The position numbers were made by a program, and so were the translations under genes. Source: Siphonodentalium dalli (Eukaryota > Mollusca > Scaphopoda > Gadilida > Siphonodentaliidae). From it: a stretch of DNA of 64,000 nucleotides. The first letter of the stretch is position 1; each line of letters opens with the position of its first letter. The notes beneath the pieces are model-generated. The model was given only the letters and a program-made list of their open reading frames with translations. It was not told where the DNA came from and did not search any database. Below, in pieces: positions 42,101 to 49,076 of the stretch. Location: NCBI GenBank assembly GCA_032622095.1, contig CP136065.1:211460151-211524150 (forward strand), read 5' to 3'.

Positions 42101-45100
42101 TTTAGATAATTAAATAAGCTTTTGGTGAAATTCCGTTGTTGTAACTGGATGATGCAGGGACCATCGAATCGGATTATATACATACTTTAAATGATTATTG
42201 TTTTTTGGCTTGCATAGGGTAAAGAACCTTCTCTACATAAGTTAGTTAATATTCTTTTGGTTCAAACATTAACTCAAGCCTTCAATTGTTTTAAGAAATT
42301 AATGAAATTAGATGCATTGAACCACTCCTAGTGTCATTATTGGCAATAATTTGTGAGAAGTTGATATACAGTAATGCCCTAAATAATCGACTCCTTAACC
42401 ACAATATAATTATGGGTAATTTTTCATGATTTAGTCGAAAATATGGCTTGTTACCATTCATCAGAAAGCTCTCAGTGAGAGCTTTCCGATGAATGGCAAC
42501 AAGCCATATTTTCGACTAAATCCTGAAAAATTACCCATCATTCTGCTGTGGTTAAGGAGTCGATTATTTAGGGCATTACTGTAGTATAACAGTGTCAACA
42601 ATTTTTCAAATCGCTTCAGTTCAGATAAGCACCCTGATTCTTCAGAATGGACCAGTCATCACAACTCTCAACAAGATTGTCAGTGAGCCGGACTCTCCAG
42701 CCTTAATAGCTGCTCTGGATCTCATTGTTAATTTACTGGAAAATTTCAACGTATCCACAAAGGTAAAATACTGATTGTGAGGCTCAGAAAGTTAAAAAAA
42801 AAAATCTTAAAGATGGTCTGTCTCTTCTGGGCCACAATTACAACAACATCAATTTTTATAAATCCTGATTTCAAGACTACAAATAGTTATTTTGTGAATA
42901 AAATACAGATAAAACTGAAGGATTGAGTTGCTTTTCATTGGACAATGCTGGAGAGGGTTCAGTAGTATTAAACATATTTTTAAAACCAAAGATATGTCAT
43001 AATAAGGATAGAGGCACAATTGCTGGCCACATAATTAGGTGGAGACATTTAACGCAATGATTAGTCTGTACGTTGGTTTGTTTAAAACACTCTGTCAATC
43101 GCAGAGTTAAATATTCCTCTTGCATTCACAAAACATCAGAATTTAATCCTTTTTAATTATAATCAACCATTGACTCATTTATAATTTGAGATATACCTTA
43201 CATATTCCTTGACAACAAATAAATCAAGCTTCCTAAAAAAATAGGTAGACATAATCATAATTTATTGTGAAGATTGCAATTTGATTCAGTGTCATCTATA
43301 AGAATTATACAATTAACCCTTTCTATACTATACTCTTGGGCTCCAAATAAACATGCATGCACGTTTATTATTTTATTGGGTAATTTCCCCCCTGCACAGT
43401 GCTTATTTGCGTCTGCATGTTTATTAATTTTGATGCTATGAAAATTGAAATCAACACAAACTCAAGATTTCTATGATTCAGATATCAAAATGTTGAGCTT
43501 ACCGGTATTACTTTATGCATGTACATGTATATGGCATACGTGTGAACATTTAAATATTGAATAAAACACCACATGACACATACTGTCTTGATTCCTATAC
43601 TTAGTACAATACAAATACTTGGTTTAACCACAGTTAATGTGTTGATATTTTGCTCAGAGTCCCCCCTGCACTATTATTTGGGTCTGCACGTTTATTAACT
43701 TTCAATGGAATTTACCCCCTGCACTATTATTTGGGCCTGCACTTTTATTTGGAGCCCAAGAGTATGCTCATTAGCGTGTAATTCCTTCGTGTTCAGATAA
43801 TTACAACAAACTACCACTGTATATTTCCCTCCAATAAATAGGACTCCTTCTGCACTTTCATTATCTGTCATGTGCTTATTTTTTCTGAAACCCTTCCAGA
43901 TGATCAATAGACCATTCCAATGTATACTTTTATAACTGAGAGAGAGAAACCATTTAGTTTAGAAAGGTTTAACCCTTTACCCAACAGAATGGCCCTGTGC
44001 CAATGCATTCTCTTATATATGCGAGTCGACCATAGGTCGCCTCGCATATATAAGAGAATGCATTGGTTTAACACATTAAAAATTATAAAATTGATAAAGA
44101 ATGGAAGAAAAAATGGTAAAAAGTGTTAAAAAAAGATTTTTTTAGGCCAATGCATTCTCTTATATATGCGAGGCGACCTATGGTCGACTCGCATATATAA
44201 GAGAATGCATTGGCACATGGCATAACTGTAACCATCACAATGTGGTCAATGAGCCGGTTCCAATGATATCCATATTTGTATGGTTTTATTGAGACAGACC
44301 CAAGATAATTTAGGCTATTGCAGCTTTATTTGGCCGTTTTTGGCCGGTTTGTTGGGTAAAGGGTTAACCTGATCACATGTTCTTATTTATTTCATCAAGT
44401 CGCAGAACAAACTTGTGATAACGATTGACACACTGATCAATGAGCTGGTGTCGGAGGATCCCGATGTTACTGTGTCCATCACCAGGTTCCTCAGCTCCCT
44501 GTTCTCTGCCCAGTCCCGATGTCCACTGAATCTCCCCTGCTCCATTATAGGAGAGAATGGAAGGTCCATGGTTATAAAAACAGACACCTATCGGAGAATA
44601 TTCATATCAATGCAGCACAATTTACTACAGGTATTGAAACGGTATTTCATATTGTCAACTTACACTATGGCTACAGCCAAAGAAAACTAAATGCTTTGTT
44701 AGGGGTTAATGCCAGAAAGATTTATGATTGGTAGGTAGACTGCAAATTTATTTAGATATTTGTGATATGACTATTTTCAGTCTTATAATTTAAGTCTTTT
44801 AATTTCACGATTGCATTATTAGGTAAATAATACTTTAAAATTTGTGTGTAACCCCCACTCATTGACTGAAAAAATCAGTATTTTTTCTGAATTAAACAGT
44901 GTTCTTTGTGATTTCAATTTTTGTAAAGACAATCTCAGCCTCAAAAGTAACAGTAATGCCCTAAATAATCAACTCCTTAACCACAGCAGAATTATGGGTA
45001 ATTTTTCAGGATTTAGTCGGAAATATGGCTTATGGGTAATTTTTCAGGATTTAGTCGGAAATATGGCTTGTTGCCATTCATTGGAAATCTCTCCCCGTGA

Positions 45101-48100
45101 GCTTTCCGAAGAATGGCAACAAGCCATATTTCCGACTAAATCCTGAAAAATTACCCATAATTCTGCTGTGGTTAAGGAGTCGATTATTTGGAGCATTACT
45201 GTACATAGGATAGTGACACCCACATATACTCTGCATTCTAGTAATATATTCAGGAGACTTGCCATTATTTATTGTAGGACCAACAAACATTGTTGATTCA
45301 TTCAGTGGAGTGCTTGGATAGAATGCTGACATATCTAAAGGACTCAAGCTCAGAGAAAAGTCAGTGTTTAACTACTAAATTTATACAACATGTATCTGTT
45401 TATTAAAAGTCAGTGTTTCAACAAATAATACTAAAATTATACAACATTTTTCTGTCAAATTCACTATAGTTGGCAAGAAAAAGTTCAGCAAGGGAAGTCT
45501 ATTAAGTGTTTTATGCCACGTTATATAATATATTGCTGGCACATCAATGTGAATGATGACCTACAATACTTTCCATATGTCATATAAATTAAGGTTTAAA
45601 TTTTAAAAAGTGCTAAATATAATTATTTATTTATATTAATTAACAAAAATTTGAAGTGTATCCTTCATTTCAGTGACAATAATATTAAATTTTATGGTTT
45701 ATATTTAATAATAGCAATAATTTCAGTCATTGAAATTGAGAATATCGTTTAAATTTGTTATTAACCCTTTACCCAACAGAAGGGCCCTGTGCCAATGCAT
45801 TCTCTTATATATGCGAGTCGACCATAGGTCGCCTCGCATATATAAGAGAATGCATTGGCTTAACACGTACATTAAAAATTATAAAATTGTTAAAGAATGT
45901 AAGAAAAAATGGTAAAAAAAGATTTTGTTTAGGCCAATGCATTCTCTTATATATGCGAGGCGACCTATGGTCGACTCGCATATATAAGAGAATGCATTGG
46001 CACCGGGCATAACTGTAACTATCACAATGTGGTCAAGGAGCCGGTTCCAATGATATCCATATTTGTATGGTTCTATTGAGACAGACCGAAGATATTTTAG
46101 GCTGTTGAAGCTTCATTTGGCCGGTTTTGGCCGGTTTGTTGGGTAAAGGGTTAATCTGGTCAGGTTCTATTCTGCGAGTTCTCCTGAGACGTAATAGAAA
46201 TAAGTTTGCATGTCACACTGCATTTCATCCACTCATTTATCTCTCAGTTGTAGATCATCTGATGACACAGCCGTGTAATCTTCTTCTTCTCGAGGTGATC
46301 CTGAGGTTATGTCAGAGCAGCGACACAGTGGAGAGTTACCTCCCATTCTTCAAACTGGTGAGAATATCAAGAAATTACTAAGACAAGTGGAACTTAGGAT
46401 ATTCGTAGAACTTGTTACTTGAATATTCCATAATTTAACCCTTTACCCAACAAACCGGCCAAAACCGGCCAAATAAAGCTTCAACAGCCTAAATTATCTT
46501 GGGTCTGTCTCAATAAAACCATACAAATATGGATATCATTGGAACCGGCTCCTTGACCACATTGTGATGGTTACAGTTATTCCCTGTGCCAATGCATTCT
46601 CTTATATATGCGAGTCGACCATAGGTCGCCTCGCATATATAAGAGAATGCATTGGCCTAATGGTCGACTCACATATATATGAGAATGCATTGGCACAGGG
46701 CCCTTTTGTTGGGTAAAGGGTTAAAGAATGGACCCTTTCCATGTACAATTTTAGAATGGAATGGGAGAATCCATTGAGGTGTGAATGTTAATGAGTGCAT
46801 ATGCTTAACACGATGTGGCAGTCATGTTTATGATATTATTTTGATATTGCACAGATTATTTAGGCAACAACAGGGGCTGAAAGTGGGACCCGTTCCCAAT
46901 GGGAAATAGTCAAAGTTTTTCCCAATTTATGACCCCAAAATTTGCAATTCACAGAAAGACAGGACTTCCTGCTTCTTTTTACGAATGTTTTCAAGTCCTC
47001 TTGCTCCATACACATTAAAATAGGAAGAAACAATTTAAGGAATATATAGAATTGTTTGATTATACTGAGTTTCACAATGAAAATGATTGTTTCTACATTC
47101 CATATACAGTAATGCCCTAAGTAATCGACTCTTTAACTACAGCAGAATTATGGGTAATTTTTCCGGATTTAGTTGGAAATATGGCTTGTTGCCATTCATT
47201 GGAAAGCTCTCACTGAGAGCTTTCCGATGAATGGCCACAAGCCATATTTCCAACTAAATCCTGAAAAATTACCCATAATTCTGCTGTGGTTAAGGAGTCG
47301 ATTATTTAGGGCATTAATGTATATTGGCAATTATAAGCTAGCCTCTGTGGCACAAATTGTCCCAATCAAAAGGGTCCGGGACCTTTTCCCAAAATGGGTA
47401 GAAAATCCCTGTATTATGATCCAGATAGGAAGCAAAATATTTCACATATCAGGAATCTTCTTGAACTAGAATGTGTAAATTATGTTGTTGAAATTTATCT
47501 CTTCAGAATTTATTTGGGTCCTTTGTAAATTCAGATACTTTATGAATAAGACAACACAAATACATTAATATGAAGATGGGAAATAAAATAATTTAATGAA
47601 CATTTATACCCCTCCCCTAACACCAGTATATTCCTATTTCAAAACTAAAAGAAGGGAACTCCTGCATATGAAATCATTGCCCCGAATATTGAGTGTACGC
47701 CTCATTAAGCTTTGTATACATGTATATTTTGACAATTTTCAGTGTTTACAGTTATTCTAATGTAAATTAAATCCTTGTCATTCCCTAAACATGTTCATAT
47801 TTCCAAACATCAAGATAACTATATGGTGGAAATACAGGCAAATGATGAATTTTGTGATTCTGAAATTTACCTCTGGGATATTTATAGATGGATGTTAATA
47901 TTGTCATAGTCTGGCCAAATTGCTAGTAATAGATCCCGATGAATAAGATTAATTTTACAATGTGTTTATTCTTCAGTTGATTAGACATGACACGGGAAAT
48001 GATCTTCTAAAGCCATATCATGTGACGGCAATCGCTGATCTCCTACTGAAATCTACAGTGAAGGAAAGTGAAGAAATTGTTGGAGATTTACTGTCTCAGG

Positions 48101-49026
48101 TAATAGTACCTCACAATGTGTTATCAAATAATAAGTAAGCTAAGTATGTGTAACACCAAATTAGAACATCAAGCTAATTCTACATTTTAATAACCATGAA
48201 CCAATGAAAGCTCGATCTATTAGTTTTGACTTTGTTCTAATTAACATATAGTCAGTTGCACAGAATTAACTGACAGACCATGCTGTAAGGGCCACTGGAA
48301 CATTGAACAATAATGGTGGTGGGAATAACATTAGGAATGATGTGTCTTCTGAACTTTTATTATCATAACGCCCATCCAAGTGAACAAAAGTCTGTTCCAA
48401 TGTATACTTTTATAACTGAATTGGATAATCCACAGGTGGCACCTGCACCACCCTGTTTTCGCCAATTATGGATACCTTATAAGTTGTATATAATAGTATT
48501 ATAATATTTTCAACTTTTGAATCTAGTTCACCTCCAACTTGCCAAAGTTCACCAAATTGAACTAATTAAAAAAACAATTACCTAAAATTTAACCCATTTT
48601 GCAAAATTTCCACCCGGAACACCCACCCCCTTCCTATTGATAGTATGTTGCACTAATCTTCAAATTATCGCCAAGTGTCTGGATCACATTAGTATATGTT
48701 GAAACAACAGACATTTCTGTTTAGTATAATTGCAAACCAGATAAATATGTACCAGTACCGAACTACAGATGCAGTACGTGTCCCACGATATCACCCCCTG
48801 ATTACCCAATGCCCCCACCTCCCCAACACAAGAAAAACTAAGTTATCACCCACACCCTCCCAAAATAATTGTGACTCACACTTTTTCGTCGCTTTCGTCA
48901 CCCCTGTTTCACATCACTTTAATTTTTATCTTGCAGATCTCACAGAAACATAGTTCTCTGATTCCAAAAGAACTACATTTCTCTATCGAAGAAAGACTGA
49001 GAGAAATTCAAAGCAATCCAGGATAA
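3003..49026 (+). CDS. C-terminal part (14 exons) of a helical-repeat protein, possibly MEI1-like
   Basis: Joined exons: 3003-3108, 26946-27051, 28546-28582, 36018-36142, 36543-36653, 39465-39564, 40070-40165, 41317-41421, 42620-42762, 44406-44630, 45278-45359, 46248-46357, 47977-48099, 48937-49026. All junctions are AG/GT and every donor phase matches the next acceptor, giving one open frame of about 518 residues ending in TAA. The frame is incomplete at its 5' end, because the first visible exon needs a phase-1 donor upstream. The product is rich in Leu, Ile and Ser, with amphipathic helix-like stretches, no transmembrane run, and one acidic patch (EEQTDDDDSKLD). It looks like a HEAT/armadillo-type solenoid. 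Length and character would fit the C-terminal part of MEI1 (meiotic double-strand-break factor), but I cannot confirm this; an uncharacterised HEAT protein is equally possible. The introns are full of MITEs and the first contains a 23-kb minisatellite. Confidence 0.72.
3071..26079 (+). repeat. 59-bp exon-intron-junction minisatellite, about 390 copies (~23 kb)
   Basis: The unit runs CTTCTGTGCTGTTACTTCTC at its start to ...CTCAATATCAATATA at its end; the period is 59 because the pattern shifts one base per 60-base line. The first copy overlaps exon 3003-3108: 38 nt are exon and 21 nt are intron, including the donor. Most copies keep TGA|GTAAGT or TGA|GTGAGT. Variants include +1 A (GTAAAGT, e.g. 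5175), a T substitution killing the GT (CTGATTAAG, e.g. 20093), a truncated unit (5621 and 9984), CAACATA (5484 and 9847) and a TATTCTCAAACAGG short form (21175 and 23120). Shared variants show block duplications of 33 units (1947 bp: 12128 to 14075), ~74 units (4363 bp: 5484 to 9847) and 70 units (4130 bp: 19911 to 24041). Confidence 0.98.
26080..26945 (+). other. Remaining 3' part of the giant intron
   Basis: AT-rich unique-looking sequence between the array and the next exon. It holds a poly-T tract at about 26166-26178 and the acceptor region ending TATTTCAG at 26945. I see no gene or recognisable repeat in it. Confidence 0.6.
26946..27051 (+). CDS. Exon 2 of the visible gene part (phase 2 in, phase 0 out)
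   Basis: Acceptor CAATATTTCAG, donor GTGAGT at 27052. Encodes LVAEDTLHMALTWLFEY, then PDTTCPFMVKP and a hydrophobic end VVFFIS. The leading single base completes the codon opened at 3107-3108, which supports one 23.8-kb intron between them. Confidence 0.75.
27725..27894. mobile_element. Palindromic foldback MITE (copy 1)
   Basis: The sequence folds on itself: GATCATGTGATAAA at the left faces TTATTCCATGATCC at the right, and the centre ...TTTGAGCCTCGGCTCAAA... is a perfect palindrome at about 27800. A related element lies at 28289-28468. No target duplication was recognised, so the superfamily is unknown. Confidence 0.65.
28289..28468. mobile_element. Palindromic foldback MITE (copy 2, diverged)
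   Basis: Starts GGATCATGTGATAAAT and ends with GTAGATCCTCTATTTATACC, as in copy 1, with paired inner blocks AGCAGAATTTAC.../...TAAATTCTGCT. It has the same architecture and length as 27725-27894 but a different centre around GCCAAAGGCTCGG. The two lie about 400 bp apart in the same intron. Confidence 0.6.
28546..28582 (+). CDS. Exon 3 of the visible gene part, a 37-nt small exon (phase 0 in, phase 1 out)
   Basis: Acceptor TCTATCTTACAG and donor GTCAGT at 28583. Encodes WTMTPTQSVDIS plus one base. It is the simplest way to connect exon 2 (phase 0 out) to the exon at 36018 (phase 1 in); without it the frame would break. Identification rests on splice sites and phase only. Confidence 0.55.
28841..29145. 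repeat. Foldback unit with perfect 65-bp inverted arms
   Basis: Arm 28841-28905 and arm 29081-29145 are exact reverse complements over 65 bases, with a 175-bp spacer. The inner arm ends are CCTACCTCATATGGC and GCCATATGAGGTAGG. The spacer contains the repeat core also found at 35752-35886, with its own small stem TTCCGGTGTG/CACACCGGAA and a TGACGTCA motif. A third end fragment (CCTACCTCATATGGCTCAGA) starts at 29159. Perfect identity of the arms suggests recent formation. Confidence 0.85.
29270..29893 (+). mobile_element. Helitron-like non-autonomous element H1
   Basis: Begins TCTCATATATATTTTGAAG after an A and ends in CTAG before a T. Before the end lies the hairpin GCCCGG-ACAACG-TCGGGC. TC...CTRR ends, a 3' hairpin and A|T insertion are Helitron hallmarks. 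The interior has about three copies of a 122-bp tandem unit (GCGCATGCGCAGACGAGATC..., steps near 29485, 29607, 29729). Open frames across it come from this repeat and are not genes. A shorter inverted copy at 40813-41063 has the same two ends. Confidence 0.8.
29940..30585 (+). mobile_element. Helitron-like element H2 with nuclear-receptor-like half sites
   Basis: Starts TCTACTATATATTTTGGGAC and ends with hairpin GCCCGGACGAAGTCGGG and CTAG at 30582-30585. A second 5'-end-like TCTTCTATATATTTTGGGAC lies at 29894, directly after H1, so a truncated copy may precede it. The interior is about four ~120-130-bp units, each with TTGACCTTCA and AGGTCAATTCAAGGTCA. A poly-C tract lies near 30090-30100. 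Confidence 0.75.
30625..31346 (-). mobile_element. Helitron-like element H3 (inverted relative to H1/H2)
   Basis: On the minus strand it starts TCTATTATATATTTTGGAAG (at 31346) and ends with hairpin GCCCGGACGAAGTCGGG and CTAG at 30628-30625. It is the same family as H2 but more diverged inside, with repeated units containing TACCAAGTTTCATCGAAATC on the + strand and AAGGTCAAGGTCACG blocks. Together with H1 and H2 it forms a cluster of at least three insertions. Confidence 0.75.
31347..33540. other. AT-rich intron sequence without recognised gene
   Basis: Open frames here are short and lack coding character. A poly-T run lies at about 31891-31909. I see no splice-phase-compatible exon for the gene and no RNA gene. 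Confidence 0.5.
33540..33766 (+). promoter_or_regulatory. Possible internal promoter
   Basis: The segment just before the ATG at 33767 contains GATTGGCTG (an inverted CCAAT box) at about 33679, next to CCTATCGATGATT, and repeated CGAAA motifs. It is locally less AT-rich than its flanks. It could drive a transcript starting at 33767. No TATA box is evident. This is an inference from position and motif only. Confidence 0.3.
33767..33895 (+). CDS. Possible alternative or nested-gene first coding exon
   Basis: ATG at 33767 opens a 43-codon frame (MGDKAAAICFVPALGYD..., then NVRAFILRLVNSYSSLGLCL) that runs exactly into a consensus donor GTAAGT at 33896 in phase 0. Composition is convincingly protein-like. 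It lies in the intron between 28582 and 36018. Possible continuations are 34004-34067 and then 36018 (phases 0, 1 fit), or 34733-34789. It could give the main gene a second N-terminus or belong to a nested gene. The family is not recognised. Confidence 0.45.
34004..34067 (+). CDS. Candidate exon following 33767-33895 (low support)
   Basis: Acceptor TTTTGCACTAACAG, then a frame ESELPALSQVRRRHRGLVTA, and a donor-like GTAACA at 34068. Phase 0 in and phase 1 out, so it could splice to 36018. The donor sits at the start of a 105-bp tandem duplication, which makes its age and use uncertain. Confidence 0.3.
34064..34275. repeat. Two-copy 105-bp tandem duplication ending in poly-C
   Basis: AATGGTAACATTGATATTCG starts at 34064 and again at 34169, and both copies end in a run of about 10-15 C. 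The copies are otherwise almost identical, so the duplication is recent or is being homogenised. The first base block overlaps the end of the candidate exon at 34004-34067. Confidence 0.9.
34733..34789 (+). CDS. Candidate 57-nt exon (low support)
   Basis: Acceptor CCTTTGACACAG and consensus donor GTAAGT at 34790. Phase 0 at both ends, 19 codons reading EKTAGKNIKLWDQFAQNVH without stop. It would join 33767-33895 directly. No homology is recognised. Confidence 0.35.
34790..35751. other. Intron sequence, no gene recognised
   Basis: Contains imperfect internal repeats around 35060-35300 (GAGCGTTCTGAT blocks at about 35066 and 35259), but no exon with convincing splice sites and coding frame. Confidence 0.4.
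35752..35886 (-). repeat. Second copy of the 28.9-kb foldback core
   Basis: Reverse complement of about 28895-29022: GATGTAGGCAGGGGTATTCC, stem TTCCGGTGTG/CACACCGGAA, then CTGAGCCATATGAGGTAGG. It is a single-sided copy without the paired 65-bp arm, about 7 kb from the other copy. Confidence 0.8.
36018..36142 (+). CDS. Exon 4 of the visible gene part (phase 1 in, phase 0 out)
   Basis: Acceptor CATGTACTTTCAG, donor GTAAGT at 36143. Encodes IGMICNAIQNEPVVNWYTHH, then PCLLRLAFFSKALLNTVGMAI. The end is amphipathic and helix-like, consistent with a solenoid repeat. Confidence 0.75.
36543..36653 (+). CDS. Exon 5 of the visible gene part (phase 0, 37 codons)
   Basis: Acceptor CTCTTACTTTCAG, donor GTGAGT at 36654. 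Encodes FEEWLSRNKEEQTDDDDSKL and continues DVYDEFLNNLPFMECVT. The Asp/Glu-rich run is probably a loop between helices. Confidence 0.78.
36654..37974. other. Intron sequence without recognised gene
   Basis: Includes a GTATTCATAAGGTATGA direct repeat near 37597-37640 and AT-rich DNA. Open frames at 37277-37583 lack coding character. No exon signal found. Confidence 0.45.
37975..39038. mobile_element. Non-autonomous hAT-type transposon (1064 bp)
   Basis: Ends CAGGCCCGAAGC and GCTTCGGGCCTG form the TIR. A perfect 8-bp target duplication GGCATGCG lies at 37967-37974 and 39039-39046. Subterminal GC-rich, C- and G-run-rich segments (about 37990-38020 and 38895-38960) flank an AT-rich centre. No transposase frame is present. 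It sits in the intron between exons 36543-36653 and 39465-39564. Confidence 0.85.
39465..39564 (+). CDS. Exon 6 of the visible gene part (phase 0 in, phase 1 out)
   Basis: Acceptor TTTCATTATTGCAG, donor GTACCT at 39565 (weaker than its neighbours). Encodes LVSLDGQENYLGFYKDLITD, then NLQRLFLNDTPPQ plus one base. Confidence 0.75.
39793..39903. mobile_element. Small hAT-type MITE (111 bp)
   Basis: Ends CAGGGGTGGTGCCAGG and CCTGGTTCCACCCCTG, with 8-bp flanks CCATACAA (39785-39792) and CCATGCAA (39904-39911) differing at one base. CAG termini plus 8-bp duplication indicate hAT. Confidence 0.7.
40070..40165 (+). CDS. Exon 7 of the visible gene part (phase 1 in and out)
   Basis: Two acceptor AGs are present, at 40068-40069 and 40077-40078. 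Only the first keeps the frame open (GFQVSNLLGACTSINTLSPS, then ALSTKDIQVSYH); the second hits TAA after about 12 codons. Donor GTCAGT at 40166. Confidence 0.7.
40166..41316. other. Intron with an inverted Helitron copy
   Basis: Open frames at 40109-40471 (minus) and 40470-40652 are not supported as genes. The only recognised structure is the Helitron-like copy at 40813-41063. Confidence 0.45.
40813..41063 (-). mobile_element. Helitron-like element H4, short inverted copy of H1
   Basis: Starts on the minus strand with TCTCATATATATTTTGAAG at 41063 and ends CGGCTAG at 40813, the same termini as H1 (29270-29893). It is 251 bp against 624 bp, having only one internal 122-bp-type unit. Two copies with identical ends at unlinked sites fix the boundaries of the family. 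Confidence 0.8.
41317..41421 (+). CDS. Exon 8 of the visible gene part (phase 1 in and out)
   Basis: Acceptor TCTATTTTTCAG, donor GTAAAA at 41422. Encodes MKLMSAETDLEADVVTGSLN, then YLNSIYVGQPHQSK. Confidence 0.75.
41422..42368. other. Intron sequence without recognised gene
   Basis: AT-rich. The open frame at 41806-42063 has no splice-compatible signals and is probably chance. A CAGGGTTCACGCTG string at 41446 resembles the 1546-2892 hAT terminus but no partner end was found. Confidence 0.4.
42369..42581. mobile_element. TA-type palindromic MITE, intact copy B (213 bp)
   Basis: Flanked by TA at 42367-42368 and 42582-42583. The whole element is a near-perfect palindrome centred at AGCTCTCAGTGAGAGCT, so a transcript would fold into a ~100-bp hairpin. 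Termini CAGTAATGCCCTAAATAATC resemble pogo/Tigger-type ends. Best reference copy in the window; other copies lie at 533-2992, 44951-45201, 47107-47319 and 50210-50298. Confidence 0.9.
42620..42762 (+). CDS. Exon 9 of the visible gene part (phase 1 in, phase 0 out)
   Basis: Acceptor AATCGCTTCAG, donor GTAAAA at 42763. Encodes VQISTLILQNGPVITTLNKI, then VSEPDSPALIAALDLIVNLL and ENFNVSTK. The helix pair separated by SEPDSP is HEAT/ARM-like. The exon starts 36 bp after the TA flank of MITE copy B, so the acceptor region partly borders transposon DNA. Confidence 0.8.
43317..43968. mobile_element. TTAA-flanked non-autonomous element, family G (copy 1)
   Basis: Left end TTAA-CCCTTTCTATAC at 43313; right end GAAAGGT-TTAA at 43969-43972, shared with the next element. 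Inside are repeated blocks such as CCCCTGCACTATTATTTGGG and CCATTCCAATGTATACTTTT. TTAA target sites are typical of piggyBac-like elements. A shorter copy lies at 56356-56591. Confidence 0.65.
43973..44363. mobile_element. TTAA-type MITE, family F (copy 1)
   Basis: Termini CCCTTTACCCAACA and TGTTGGGTAAAGGG, flanked by TTAA at 43969-43972 and 44364-44367, as for piggyBac-like MITEs. The interior has two ~68-bp perfect-stem palindromes (GCCAATGCATTCTCTTATAT...) at about 43999-44066 and 44146-44214. The right TTAA ends 38 nt before the coding exon at 44406. Confidence 0.85.
44406..44630 (+). CDS. Exon 10 of the visible gene part, largest (phase 0, 75 codons)
   Basis: Acceptor CATCAAGTCGCAG, donor GTATTG at 44631. 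Encodes NKLVITIDTLINELVSEDPD, then VTVSITRFLSSLFSAQSRCP and IIGENGRSMVIKTDTYRRIF, ending SMQHNLLQ. It has clear protein character and higher GC than the introns. The candidate branch points (TTAAC 44364-44368, CTGAT 44369-44373) overlap or abut the TTAA of MITE F1. Confidence 0.85.
44951..45201. mobile_element. TA-type palindromic MITE, copy C with internal duplication
   Basis: Same termini as 42369-42581. The left arm carries a ~38-bp tandem duplication (ATGGGTAATTTTTCAGGATT at about 44994 and 45025), making it 251 bp. The right flank is TA; the left flank is AA, probably mutated. Confidence 0.85.
45278..45359 (+). CDS. Exon 11 of the visible gene part (phase 0 in, phase 1 out)
   Basis: Acceptor TTATTTATTGTAG, donor GTCAGT at 45360. 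Encodes DQQTLLIHSVECLDRMLTYL, then KDSSSEK plus one base. The donor region AAAAGTCAGTGTTT recurs at 45405 as a small direct repeat, giving a second donor-like site inside the intron. Confidence 0.75.
45765..46150. mobile_element. TTAA-type MITE, family F (copy 2)
   Basis: Flanked by TTAA at 45761-45764 and 46151-46154, with termini CCCTTTACCCAACA/TGTTGGGTAAAGGG. Same two internal palindromes as copy 1. It lies about 97 bp before the exon at 46248. Confidence 0.88.
46248..46357 (+). CDS. Exon 12 of the visible gene part (phase 1 in, phase 0 out)
   Basis: Acceptor TTTATCTCTCAG, donor GTGAGA at 46358. Encodes VDHLMTQPCNLLLLEVILRL, then CQSSDTVESYLPFFKL. Leucine-rich helix followed by an acidic turn, typical of helical repeats. 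Confidence 0.82.
46439..46720. mobile_element. TTAA-type MITE, family F (copy 3, inverted and shortened)
   Basis: TTAA at 46435-46438 and 46721-46724, same termini. Orientation is opposite to copies 1, 2 and 4: the GGCCAAAACCGGCC end comes first. One full internal palindrome (about 46588-46655) and one partial are present. A fragment like the family G right end (about 46725-46776) follows directly. Confidence 0.82.
47107..47319. mobile_element. TA-type palindromic MITE, copy D
   Basis: 213 bp, flanked by TA at 47105-47106 and 47320-47321. Full palindrome as in copy B with scattered substitutions. Confidence 0.88.
47320..47976. other. Intron sequence without recognised gene
   Basis: AT-rich DNA between MITE D and the exon at 47977. 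Nothing else supported. Confidence 0.5.
47977..48099 (+). CDS. Exon 13 of the visible gene part (phase 0, 41 codons)
   Basis: Acceptor TTTATTCTTCAG, donor GTAATA at 48100. Encodes LIRHDTGNDLLKPYHVTAIA, then DLLLKSTVKESEEIVGDLLS and Q. Strong coding character. Confidence 0.82.
48100..48936. other. Last intron, with a family G remnant
   Basis: CCAATGTATACTTTTATAAC at about 48397-48416, with its flanks, matches the right end of family G (43317-43968, 56356-56591). The rest is AT-rich without features. Confidence 0.5.
48937..49026 (+). CDS. Terminal exon (exon 14 of the visible gene part)
   Basis: Acceptor TTTATCTTGCAG. Encodes ISQKHSSLIPKELHFSIEER, then LREIQSNPG and stop TAA at 49024-49026. 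The stop is followed within 50 nt by the polyadenylation signal, so this is the true 3' end of the gene. Confidence 0.82.
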   Translation: MSQKHSSLIPKELHFSIEERLREIQSNPG

Positions 49027-49070
49027 TTTGTTTAGTCGTGTTGTCAGTTAATTATATTGTTATGTTTTTA

Positions 49071-49076
49071 AATAAA
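49071..49076 (+). terminator. Polyadenylation signal AATAAA
   Basis: Canonical hexamer 45 nt after the stop codon, implying a very short 3' UTR (cleavage near 49090-49100). Confidence 0.75.

Noticed and set aside
44844-45347. Open frames on both strands with SGFSRKYGL and QAIFPTKS
   Set aside because: Produced by the palindromic TA-type MITE copy C.
43920-46012. Similar short frames with ILLYMRVDHRSPRIYKRMHW
   Set aside because: They are translations of the shared MITE palindrome (families F and 62335), not conserved proteins.
46871-47411. CAGGGGCTGAAAG...GAAAATCCCTG as hAT ends
   Set aside because: The inverted match is short and the flanks GGCAACAA and TATTATGA differ.
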